Source: a virus. From it: a stretch of DNA of 20,098 bases. Location: the IMG/VR virus record IMGVR_UViG_3300032163_001260, positions 1-20,098 of that record. One strand, written 5' to 3'. Position numbers and translations under genes: made by a program. Below the pieces are notes generated by a model. The model saw only the letters and a list, made by a program, of their open reading frames with translations. It did not search any database and was not told where the DNA came from. Below, piece by piece: positions 6,736 through 13,542 of this stretch. The first letter of the stretch is position 1; every line of letters begins with the position of its first letter.

Positions 6736-8997
6736 TTGTTAACGATAGATGATTTCTGGAAGATCTTAAAGTTTTTAGAATCTGGACAAACTACTGATCC
6801 GACAATAGACCAGAATCTTTCTGCGTTAGCGAAGTCTGAAAAATCCAAAACAGAAGACTTCTTTGAAAAAATTCTAGACATCAAACCTTTCCTTTCACAA
6901 GACTATGGAAGACTTAGAAAGTTCTTAATAGACTGGTATTCATCTCATAAGACTTTAGTTTCTACACAGAAACAAATCTCAGATGTATTCTCTCTTCCAG
7001 AACAAAGTTTAAGTGAGTTAATTCAAAGCTTTGGATATGTTAGTCCAATTGAAACTCTTTCTTTTAACACAAAAATTAACTTCTTCTTAGACCTGGTCAA
7101 TCTTTATAAAGTAAAAGGAACTCCGCTAGCACTAGAAAGAGTACTAACATATTTTGGATTGAATAATATTCAGTTAGTAGAATTCTGGCTTATGAGAGAC
7201 AGTAATAGAGAGTTAGTTTTTAGACCAGAAGTTGTTATATCAACAATAACAGATCCATCAATAACTGACGTTACATTAGCTGATATTGTATTTGAAGAAA
7301 TGGTAGATGGCGATCCGCACTGGATGTTAACAAGAGGCCAGATAGAACAATCTCTTCTTGTTAATTCAATTGGTATTCCATCAATATCTCCATACTTTTC
7401 TATCTACGGATACTTTAATATAGCATTACTTTTGAAGTATATTACAATTCTGGCTAGAAAAGTTCAAGACGAATATCATGGATGGACAATTACACATACT
7501 ACACCAGACGAAATTACTCTTAAGCTTTTTAAAGATAGTTCAACTGGAAGTTCTATTAAAATTGTTGTTTCTGTATTGGAAGTTTATCTGTCAGCAATTT
7601 ACTTATGGAACTTAATGCAAGTAGCTACAGGTGGAGAATCTAGGTTTATTTGCTATGATGGAACATCCACAGACTTAAATGCAATTTTTGCTCTCTACGA
7701 CTCTTTAACTACTAGAACTTTTACAAGATTAGAAACCAAAACAAAATATGAAGCGTTCATGGATGTTTTCACAAGGCTAGCTTCATCTAACTTTTTAATC
7801 ACAAAAGATACTGCAGGTGCTGTACTAAATCTAATTAACCCAACTTTAAAAACAGAACTAGATAGCTGGGCAGCTTCAGATGAAAGAACAAATAACGCAA
7901 TCGTTTATTTGTTAAATGAACTAAGCACATGGTGTCAGCAAAATATAAGTAAGTATTTTCCAAACTTAGCAAACATAACTCTTGGTATCGACGCTTCAAC
8001 AGAAGTGATGAAAGCAATCAATTTCTTTAAGCCCTACAGAGCAAGACTGAGAGCAATTAATATAGCAAATATTCAAAAGAATCCAGCTCTAGACTCTGTA
8101 ATTACTGAAGATAGGTGGCCTGGCGAAAAAGTAATTGAGACGATTGTTGACTTTGATACTGCTGACTGTTTACCTGGTGTTCTTCCTGATTGGATTCCTA
8201 TCGGAGAAAACGTAACTAGCAACCCACCTATTGGATCCAGAAGAATCTCTAATATTTATGTAAATGCTACTCACATAGTTAAAGCTGTAAGTTCAGATGC
8301 TACTTCTTCATTCTCGATTGATATAGTTTCTTCACCCCCAGTCGGTTGTTACAGAGTTACTAATGTTTACTTGCAAAACAATGAGACTATTCCTCTAAAG
8401 CTAAAAGTCATCTATAATGATACTCCAGAGCTAGTTGGAGGAATTTCTACCCCTCTAACCAGCGAACCACCGTACAGTTTGAGTTGGCCATATGAATTCT
8501 TGATCTTCGATATGTACATAGATTCCGGCGGAAACATCTTTATTACTTATAACAGTACACACAACTCTGTTTTGGCTGACCCAGGAAAGAAATATTACCC
8601 AAGAAATACATACGATACTGGGGCGTACTTTGATATTGGAATTTCTTGTGATAATCCCCCAACAGCTATGGATTCTTCAGCAGTCATTTGGCTTGGAGAA
8701 GACTTTGTAAGAAGAATTCCCAGAACTCCAGATACATGGATTACGATTCCTTGGTATAAAAACCTTTATCCAGAAAGTAATCCTTTATTTAGACCAGTTG
8801 TAGATTTCTATTGTGGTCATCCAACTGACGCAACTTGTTATGTGGACATATATCATGAACCAGGATCATACCCTACGTCGGAACCTAGTGAGTGGTACAC
8901 CGATGGAGGATTCTACAATAGATTTGATGAGGGTGGGTATTTCGACCAGCCATTTCCAAGTGATATTTGTCATATCACTGTGGTGGAAATTATTTAG
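6736..8997 (+). CDS. large baseplate protein with Tail_P2_I-like motif and PPxG repeats
   Basis: A 753-residue protein starting at TTG after AGGGAG. The N-terminal part (about 1-145) reaches the motif LVNLYKVKGTPLALERVLTYFG (KGTP near residue 127). Phage tail protein I of P2 and related baseplate wedge proteins have the same RKGTPxxIxxxLxxxG type of sequence, and there it belongs to the part that joins the wedge to the tube end. The middle (about 150-470) is largely helical. The C-terminal 280 residues are beta-rich and contain two copies of a PPxGxxRxxNxY motif (near residues 496 and 534). The second ends VIYNDTP, like a repeat unit known from other phage tail proteins. The end may be a receptor-side or fibre-attachment region. 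This reading rests on motifs only. Confidence 0.7.
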   Translation: MLTIDDFWKILKFLESGQTTDPTIDQNLSALAKSEKSKTEDFFEKILDIKPFLSQDYGRLRKFLIDWYSSHKTLVSTQKQISDVFSLPEQSLSELIQSFGYVSPIETLSFNTKINFFLDLVNLYKVKGTPLALERVLTYFGLNNIQLVEFWLMRDSNRELVFRPEVVISTITDPSITDVTLADIVFEEMVDGDPHWMLTRGQIEQSLLVNSIGIPSISPYFSIYGYFNIALLLKYITILARKVQDEYHGWTITHTTPDEITLKLFKDSSTGSSIKIVVSVLEVYLSAIYLWNLMQVATGGESRFICYDGTSTDLNAIFALYDSLTTRTFTRLETKTKYEAFMDVFTRLASSNFLITKDTAGAVLNLINPTLKTELDSWAASDERTNNAIVYLLNELSTWCQQNISKYFPNLANITLGIDASTEVMKAINFFKPYRARLRAINIANIQKNPALDSVITEDRWPGEKVIETIVDFDTADCLPGVLPDWIPIGENVTSNPPIGSRRISNIYVNATHIVKAVSSDATSSFSIDIVSSPPVGCYRVTNVYLQNNETIPLKLKVIYNDTPELVGGISTPLTSEPPYSLSWPYEFLIFDMYIDSGGNIFITYNSTHNSVLADPGKKYYPRNTYDTGAYFDIGISCDNPPTAMDSSAVIWLGEDFVRRIPRTPDTWITIPWYKNLYPESNPLFRPVVDFYCGHPTDATCYVDIYHEPGSYPTSEPSEWYTDGGFYNRFDEGGYFDQPFPSDICHITVVEII

Positions 8998-9075
8998 AAT
9001 CGATCTAAACCTACTAGAACATTTCCTCCAAAGAAGGAACATACATAAAACTTCCTAACTTAAAAAGGAGACTCT

Positions 9076-10278
9076 ATGAGTAGAAAAGTATTGCCAGAAG
9101 GTCTGGCCGAGTTTATTTTAGAACAAAGTAAAGCAGGAATGCCTCTGACTACTATGTACGAAATAGCTCAACGTAAATTTTCTTATGAAAGTAGTTTCAA
9201 AGCCTTTCGAAGTTTAGTTTTTAGAACAAGAGCTAAAAAACAAGAACCATCAAAAGGGAGATTAGAAAGTGGCGACCTTCTAAATATTCTAACTAGTAAA
9301 GGTCATGTAAAGTTAATTGAATTGTGTAATATGTTTTCTTGCTCACCAAAAAAGGTTGAGGAGCTTATTAGTATTGAGAGAAGAAAAGGTCATGAAGTAT
9401 TAGTAGAAGATGACTATGTGTATTTGAGTTCCGGCGAAAAGTTTGTTGAACCAGTGGCAATTAAAAAACCTCTAGAAAGTAAAGAAATTATTTTTGGCGT
9501 TGCTTCAGATATGCATTTTGGATCTAAAGCAGTTCAAATATCTGCTTTAAATGGATTTTGTGAAGATTGCAAAAAAGAGGGAGCGGAAGTAATTTTCTCA
9601 CCCGGAGACCTTCTGGCAGGATACAAAGTTTATAAAGGTCAAATTTACGAACTTTACGCACATTCGGCAGAGGAACAAGAAGCATCTTTTGTTAGAAATC
9701 TTCCAGAAGGATTTAAATGGTATGTAATTGGTGGAAATCACGACTATTCTTTTATGAAGAATGGTGGCGGTCATAATGCGCTAGCAGTTATTGACAACCT
9801 AAGAAAAGATGTTCACTACTTAGGATTTACAGAGGCGATAGTGCCTATTTTACCAGGAACTGACCTTCTTATGTGGCATCCCCGCGGAGCTGCTTGCTAC
9901 TCTATGTCCTATAAACTTCAAAGGTTTATTGAACAAAAAGCGTTTGGAGAATTACTAAAAATTGTTAATGGAGCAAAGATGAAACCAACTCTTAGATTCG
10001 TATTGTGCGGCCACTACCATATTCAACTACAAGTTCTTCTGGGTAGTATTTTCGGAATGATGGCTGGTAGTTTTGAAGGATCTAATTCTCTTACAAAAGA
10101 AAAGGGGTGGATTCCCTCAGTTGGAGGATTTATTGTAAGAGCTTGGATTAAGAAGAATGGAACTATGGACTTCTCTGCAAAATTTTATTCTAAACCAGAA
10201 ATCGAAGATGACTGGAAAAATTATAAACATACTCCTATAGTTCCTACTAAAAAAATAGAGAAACCAATTTTTGGATAG
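9076..10278 (+). CDS. calcineurin-like metallophosphoesterase with winged-helix N-terminus
   Basis: A 400-residue two-domain protein. Residues about 1-50 look like a helical HTH segment. Residues about 66-118 (GDLLNILTSKGHVKLIELCNMF, then a wing-like VEDDYVYL) have the pattern of a winged helix. The catalytic domain (138-370) has every metal ligand motif of the family: D145 and H147 in SDMHFG, D178 in PGD, N221-H222-D223 in GGNHD, H268 in MWHP and H313/H315 in CGHYH. Enzymes of this fold hydrolyse phosphate esters, including DNA ends (Mre11/SbcD) and cyclic nucleotides. The DNA-binding-like front end suggests a nucleic acid substrate, which is inference. A good AAAGGAG ribosome binding site precedes it. 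Confidence 0.8.
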   Translation: MSRKVLPEGLAEFILEQSKAGMPLTTMYEIAQRKFSYESSFKAFRSLVFRTRAKKQEPSKGRLESGDLLNILTSKGHVKLIELCNMFSCSPKKVEELISIERRKGHEVLVEDDYVYLSSGEKFVEPVAIKKPLESKEIIFGVASDMHFGSKAVQISALNGFCEDCKKEGAEVIFSPGDLLAGYKVYKGQIYELYAHSAEEQEASFVRNLPEGFKWYVIGGNHDYSFMKNGGGHNALAVIDNLRKDVHYLGFTEAIVPILPGTDLLMWHPRGAACYSMSYKLQRFIEQKAFGELLKIVNGAKMKPTLRFVLCGHYHIQLQVLLGSIFGMMAGSFEGSNSLTKEKGWIPSVGGFIVRAWIKKNGTMDFSAKFYSKPEIEDDWKNYKHTPIVPTKKIEKPIFG

Positions 10279-10290
10279 AAGGAACTTTTA

Positions 10291-10998
10291 ATGAAGTTGT
10301 GTGATTATGGATGTGGGCAAAAAGCGAAAATTCAGTTCAAGAATGGTAAGTTGTGTTGTAGTAGAAACATAGCATTTTGTCTAGAAGTTAGGAGAAAAAA
10401 TTCTGTTTCGCATATAGGAAGAGGATTAGGAAAACCAGGACCAAACAAAGGAAAAAAATTTGGACCACATTCCAAAGAATGGAATGAAAATATAAGTAAA
10501 TCGAATTCTGGACAGGTTCCGTGGAGCAAAGGAAAAAATCTAAAAAAAGAGTCTATTGAAAAACAAAGACAAACTATGATAGAAAAGTGGAAAAACCCAG
10601 ATTCTGTATATAATTCAGAGATTTATAGAGAATTACTTAGTGAAAGTATGAAAAATGGAAGATCTGTTTATATGAATCACCATGTTGTAAATCCTTCTAA
10701 ACCACAAGGAAAACTTTTTATAGTTTCTTGTAAAGTTCTTCCAAGGCCAGTTCATAATTTTCCAATCTATAGAGTTAGTAAAGGAAATAAATCTTATAAT
10801 GTAGATGTAGCAGATTCTAGTTTGGGAATTATTTTAGAATATGATGGTAGTTACTGGCACAAAGATAAGAAATACGATCTAAAGAGACAGAAAGAAATTG
10901 AAGAAGATGGATGGGTGTTTTTAAGATATATAGATTATGTTCCTACAGAAGAACAATTAAAAGAGGATATAAAAAATAAACTAAAACTGATAGCATAA
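10291..10998 (+). CDS. EDxHD (Vsr-like) homing endonuclease
   Basis: A 235-residue free-standing endonuclease. The N-terminus has a Cys-rich hook (CDYGCGQ and LCCS, residues 4-24). The middle has NUMOD-like DNA-binding segments (GPNKGKKFGPH, SGQVPWSKGKN and MKNGRSVYM). The C-terminal nuclease has D172 in YNVDVA, then E183, D185, H190 and D192 in LEYDGSYWHKD, followed by KRQKEIEEDGWVFLRY. These residues match the EDxHD family related to Vsr mismatch nucleases, of which I-Bth0305I of a Bacillus phage is the studied example. It follows the metallophosphoesterase stop by 12 bases, with an AAGGA ribosome binding site. The gene is intact and the neighbours are not split. Confidence 0.88.
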   Translation: MKLCDYGCGQKAKIQFKNGKLCCSRNIAFCLEVRRKNSVSHIGRGLGKPGPNKGKKFGPHSKEWNENISKSNSGQVPWSKGKNLKKESIEKQRQTMIEKWKNPDSVYNSEIYRELLSESMKNGRSVYMNHHVVNPSKPQGKLFIVSCKVLPRPVHNFPIYRVSKGNKSYNVDVADSSLGIILEYDGSYWHKDKKYDLKRQKEIEEDGWVFLRYIDYVPTEEQLKEDIKNKLKLIA

Positions 10999-11020
10999 AA
11001 TACAATGGGAGGTAGTTGTC

Positions 11021-11509
11021 ATGGTAGAACAAATTAAACTGCCTTTTCCTAGAAAAGATTTGTTAGAACAAGATGAAGATATCTTACTTACTTCTTTGAT
11101 ATTCTTGAAAGCTAGAGATGAAATCCGCCAGGCACAAGTTGGTGTGGGTTGTGTTGTAAGAAATAGGACAAAATCACCGCGTTGGTGGGGAAAGACTTAT
11201 AGACAAGTTATAACTCCTCTAATAGACTACCACAAACTTCCAGAACAAGAAAAGGATCTTGTTCTGAACCCAATAAAAAATGATGTAAACGAAAAGTGGG
11301 ACAATTGCTACTTAGTAGCAAAAGAAATTTTAAACAATACAATTCAGGATACAACTTTCAATTCAGATTATTTCTTTTTAACTTCTGAAAAACTTCCTAG
11401 TTGGTTAAATTCTAGACTTAGACCGCACACAATAAGTCAATGGTACGTTTGTACAATGGGAAACATTCAATTTTATAGAGTAGAACTAAAATGGGTGGCC
11501 ACCGCATAG
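11021..11509 (+). CDS. SleB/CwlJ-like (Hydrolase_2) protein lacking key residues
   Basis: A 162-residue protein with the outline of SleB/CwlJ cell-wall hydrolases: a helix reading LIFLKARDE, then VGVGCVVRNRTKSPRWWGKTY (the usual AVAxVVxNRxxSPR segment), a later AKEIL helix and a C-terminal MGNIQFYR. Active members usually have Glu in the first segment (EARGE), where this protein has Lys30, and His in the last (GNHxFY), where it has Ile149. The fold is therefore recognisable, but the residues tied to catalysis and active-site shape are altered. It may be an inactive structural or binding version, or a diverged hydrolase. No signal peptide is seen. The GGGAGG ribosome binding site is strong. 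Confidence 0.6.
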   Translation: MVEQIKLPFPRKDLLEQDEDILLTSLIFLKARDEIRQAQVGVGCVVRNRTKSPRWWGKTYRQVITPLIDYHKLPEQEKDLVLNPIKNDVNEKWDNCYLVAKEILNNTIQDTTFNSDYFFLTSEKLPSWLNSRLRPHTISQWYVCTMGNIQFYRVELKWVATA

Positions 11510-11553
11510 ACAAAAACAATTCGAGAAAAAATAAAAGTAAAGGAATTTTAGTT

Positions 11554-11841
11554 ATGTTTAAGTGTGTTGTAATTAAGAAAGGCAAAGAATGTCCATTTGC
11601 AAAAAAAGATGAGTGCTTTTTTGCAGGTGGACATTGTAATCAAATAGTTCAACAGTGCGCAGGTTGTTCTAAGATTGAAGTTTGGCCTGAAGGAAAATAT
11701 TGTTCTTCTTGTCCAACCCCGGAAAGTAAGTGGGCTAGAAGTAATTGTAACATGGCTTCTCATATTGAAAAAGAAGAAACAAAAGCAGTAAAACATGTTG
11801 ACCCATTGAAAGCTTCGAAAAGAAAAATGAAGGGTCAATAA
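11554..11841 (+). CDS. PxxKW-type cysteine-rich protein
   Basis: A 95-residue protein; the start at 11554 follows AAGGA, and the open frame upstream to 11491 lacks a good site. It has ten cysteines, in pairs such as QQCAGCSK and KYCSSCPTP, then PESKW, CNMASH and the ending PLKASKRKMKGQ. Order and wording match the small PxxKW family of cysteine-rich proteins that I recall from deltaproteobacteria such as sulfate and metal reducers. Family function is unknown; the cysteines suggest zinc or iron-sulfur binding. A phage copy is probably acquired from the host lineage. It is the last gene before the convergent terminator. Confidence 0.65.
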   Translation: MFKCVVIKKGKECPFAKKDECFFAGGHCNQIVQQCAGCSKIEVWPEGKYCSSCPTPESKWARSNCNMASHIEKEETKAVKHVDPLKASKRKMKGQ

Positions 11842-11843
11842 AC

Positions 11844-11880
11844 AAAAAAACTAACGTTCCAAACTAGCAACGTTAGCTTT
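11844..11880. terminator. hairpin terminator between convergent genes
   Basis: CTAACGTT (11851-11858) and AACGTTAG (11869-11876) form an 8-bp stem with a 10-base loop. Seven A residues at 11844-11850 give a U tract for transcripts of the minus strand, so it should end the leftward lipoprotein unit well. The rightward U tract (CTTTCC) is poor. A second hairpin, GTGAGT/ACTCAC (11888-11906), overlaps the stop of the minus-strand gene. Confidence 0.7.
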
Positions 11881-11902
11881 CCTACCCGTGAGTATGGCAG
11901 AC

Positions 11903-12400
11903 TCACCTATAGAATATCGCTCTAGCAGCAGCGACCTTGTTTTTAGCTTCTTCCAAATCATCTCTTTCACAATACTTCAAAGCGTCAGTCGCCATTTCAG
12001 AAGCTTGTAGTAACTCTTCCATGTATCGTTTCCATTTCATTATCTTTTTGTCGTCTTCAAACGAGGCTGGAAACGGATGGGTATTAACCATTCCGAGACA
12101 TTCTACAACCTCGCATTCCATCTTCTTAATTGTTCTCCACTGTTGTATGCGGTCATAACTTAGGGTAGAAACCATAACCGCTGATCCCAACTCGCCAGAC
12201 TTCGTAGTCATGTGAGCTTCCAAGTCCCACCCACTAAGAGATGGTGCGCCTGCCCAAGTAGATCCAACGATATTCCCAGAGCTTCTCTCTTGCCAGGAAC
12301 TTCTCTCTTGCCATTTGTATACAGTTTCCCGGTACGTGTTGTCGTATGCGCAGCCCGACAGAATGACTAAAGACAAAACCAGTAATAGAAGATTCTTCAT
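11903..12400 (-). CDS. phage-encoded lipoprotein
   Basis: A 165-residue lipoprotein: a Lys start, a hydrophobic stretch and the lipobox LSGC with Cys17, so it should be exported and lipid-anchored. The mature N-terminus contains a direct duplication of WQERSS caused by a 14-base repeat at 18-base spacing. The C-terminal half is helical and charged (EDDKKIMKWKRYMEELLQASEMATDALKYCE in outline). The AAGGAGG ribosome binding site is strong. With the next gene upstream it forms a two-gene unit opposite to the surrounding structural genes, the arrangement of accessory 'moron' genes. Some such lipoproteins block receptors against a second phage; that role here is a guess. Confidence 0.7.
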   Translation of the reverse strand: MKNLLLLVLSLVILSGCAYDNTYRETVYKWQERSSWQERSSGNIVGSTWAGAPSLSGWDLEAHMTTKSGELGSAVMVSTLSYDRIQQWRTIKKMECEVVECLGMVNTHPFPASFEDDKKIMKWKRYMEELLQASEMATDALKYCERDDLEEAKNKVAAARAIFYR

Positions 12401-12445
12401 TTCTTTTCCTCCTTGGAAAGGTTAGCAGAACTTCTTTGGGTCCAC

Positions 12446-12634
12446 CTACTTTTCCACCTTTAAAATTTCCTGAACTCTCTGAAAGTTCTGATTCTCGTTG
12501 TGCTCCAACGAATAGTTCCTTCGCTTATTAAACTCCAACCTGTTACGAGCGTCCAAAGTTCCAAGTGTTAACTCTGGAAGATCTTCCAATCGCACGTCGA
12601 AAGCCTCTCGAAACTGTTCCCTAAAATCCTTCAT
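12446..12634 (-). CDS. small charged protein, unknown
   Basis: A 62-residue protein with a perfect AAAGGAGG ribosome binding site before its ATG. It is rich in Glu, Arg, Asn and Gln, with an amphipathic N-terminal helix (REQFREAFDVRLEDLPEL), and has no cysteine, signal or membrane segment. It is first in the leftward unit with the lipoprotein gene, 45 bases upstream of that gene, which has its own strong ribosome binding site. Its small size, charge and first position would suit a regulator or an anti-host protein, but nothing in the sequence proves either. Confidence 0.55.
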   Translation of the reverse strand: MKDFREQFREAFDVRLEDLPELTLGTLDARNRLEFNKRRNYSLEHNENQNFQRVQEILKVEK

Positions 12635-12677
12635 TTTTCCTCCTTTTAATCTAAATTATTACCTCAGTAAGAAATAT

Positions 12678-12699
12678 ATATAGAAGATCAATTCTATAT
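12678..12699. repeat. inverted repeat in divergent intergenic region (operator or hairpin candidate)
   Basis: ATATAGAA (12678-12685) and TTCTATAT (12692-12699) are perfect 8-base arms around GATCAA. The repeat lies between the leftward unit (first gene starts at 12634) and the rightward endonuclease gene, and just upstream of a consensus TATAAT at 12711-12716. Its position suits an operator for divergent promoters. AT-rich arms of this size can also arise by chance. Confidence 0.35.
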
Positions 12700-12716
12700 C
12701 TACTAGAACATATAAT
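12700..12716 (+). promoter_or_regulatory. candidate promoter -10 element with AGAACA motif
   Basis: TATAAT at 12711-12716 is the exact sigma-70 -10 consensus. No good TTGACA lies 16-18 bases upstream (TCAATT is the best), so it would be weak or need an activator. AGAACA (12705-12710) directly precedes it and recurs in the gaps at 5896, 9016 and 14531. A start about seven bases downstream would fall inside the first arm of the conserved leader. Confidence 0.35.
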
Positions 12717-12718
12717 AA

Positions 12719-12784
12719 ATTGACTTTAAACAGTTACAAGGATTTAGTCAATATCCTTCCAAACTAAAATGGGAGGATATGGTT
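12719..12784 (+). promoter_or_regulatory. structured leader, copy 1 (candidate RNA switch)
   Basis: This 5' region of the endonuclease gene shares ATTGACTTTAAAC and TTAGTCAAT with the leader at 13487-13542. Three stems are possible. Fold A pairs ATTGACT (12719-12725) with AGTCAAT (12746-12752). Fold B pairs AAGGAT (12738-12743) with ATCCTT (12753-12758). Fold C pairs ATCCTTCC (12753-12760) with GGGAGGAT (12771-12778), 8 bp with one G-U, and hides the ribosome binding site. B excludes both A and C, so the leader could switch between an exposed and a masked start. Confidence 0.5.
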
Positions 12785-13426
12785 ATGATTTGTAATTATG
12801 GATGTAATCAACAAGCAAAGTATCAGCTAAAGAATAAAAAATTGTGTTGTAGCAAACATTGGGTTTGCTGTCCGGAAATAAGAAGAAAAAATATTGAGAA
12901 ACAGAAAGGAAGAACTAAAGAGAATTGTGAAAGTGTTAAAAGAATGTCACAACCGAAGACTGGTAGAACTAAGGAAACTTACGAATATATTAAAAATCAA
13001 TCGAAAAAAATAACTGGTAGAACTAAAGAGAATGATGAAGGACGAAGAATACAAGCAGAAAAGATGACAGGAAAAAAGAATCCTGGACAAAAGGATAGAA
13101 TGAAAAGTGGTGGAGCAATTATAGCTTTAAGAGGAAATAAAAGAAAGTCCAAACCAGAACTTAAACTGAGAGAAATAGTTAAAGATTTATACCCTACATT
13201 AAGATACTCATTTCCAATTTTAAACTACGAAGTAGATATTATAATTCCAGAATTTAGAGTTGTTATTGAATATGATGGATCTTATTGGCATCAAGACAAA
13301 GAGTATCATACTAGAAGACAAAAAGAGATCGAAATGGAAAGATGGAAATTTATAAGATATGTAGATAAAGTTCCAACCAAAGAACAAATATTAGAAGATA
13401 TGCGAAAGATGTCTCTAGAAGTATAA
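12785..13426 (+). CDS. EDxHD (Vsr-like) homing endonuclease with TKE repeats
   Basis: A 213-residue endonuclease. The ATG at 12785 is preferred over the in-frame ATG at 12779 because GGGAGG ends two bases before 12779 but eight before 12785, and because the protein then starts MICNYGC like its relative at 10291. The N-terminus has a Cys hook (CNYGC, CCSKHWVCC). Residues about 40-98 hold three repeats of GRTKE(N/T). The nuclease begins at SKPE (about 122), with D151 and then E162, D164, H169 and D171 in IEYDGSYWHQD, the EDxHD signature. It lies between two copies of the same regulatory leader, so it was probably inserted in front of the gene at 13543 by an event that duplicated, or brought, the leader. 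Confidence 0.88.
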   Translation: MICNYGCNQQAKYQLKNKKLCCSKHWVCCPEIRRKNIEKQKGRTKENCESVKRMSQPKTGRTKETYEYIKNQSKKITGRTKENDEGRRIQAEKMTGKKNPGQKDRMKSGGAIIALRGNKRKSKPELKLREIVKDLYPTLRYSFPILNYEVDIIIPEFRVVIEYDGSYWHQDKEYHTRRQKEIEMERWKFIRYVDKVPTKEQILEDMRKMSLEV

Positions 13427-13486
13427 TTGTAGAAAGGAGGTAAATAGCAAAATATCTAAGAAAATTAGTCTTAGACTAAAATCCTA
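13427..13486 (+). other. orphan Shine-Dalgarno and decayed sequence between endonuclease and leader copy 2
   Basis: AAAGGAGGT (13433-13441) is a full ribosome binding site with no ATG, GTG or TTG behind it. An ATA at 13444 would begin a short frame of 11 codons before a stop (ATAGCAAAATATC ...), as if an ATG had been lost. TTAGTC/GACTAA (13465-13470 and 13474-13479) is a small perfect dyad, followed by ATCCT, which echoes the 3' half of the leader repeat. Confidence 0.35.
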
Positions 13487-13542
13487 ATTGACTTTAAACT
13501 ATTGAGGACTTAGTCAATGTCCTGTGTTAAAGGAGAAAGAAA
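13487..13542 (+). promoter_or_regulatory. structured leader, copy 2 (candidate RNA switch)
   Basis: This is the second copy of the leader, before the zinc-ribbon protein gene. ATTGACT (13487-13493) can pair with AGTCAAT (13512-13518). AGGAC (13505-13509) can pair with GTCCT (13519-13523) around the same TTAGTCAAT loop. In copy 1 the second stem is AGGAT/ATCCT, so C-G here replaces T-A with pairing kept. The masking stem is weaker: TCCT (13520-13523) with AGGA (13531-13534) of the ribosome binding site, 4 bp. Confidence 0.5.

Noticed and set aside
12720-12749. TTGACT as a -35 promoter box in the repeated leader
   Set aside because: At 16-18 bases downstream the sequence is TTTAGT or TAGTCA, not a -10 box, and the alignment between the two copies does not keep a promoter spacing.
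12719-12757. H-type pseudoknot formed by ATTGACT/AGTCAAT and AAGGAT/ATCCTT together
   Set aside because: The two 3' arms are directly adjacent, leaving no bases to cross the 7-bp stem, so both stems cannot form at once; alternative folds are the better reading.
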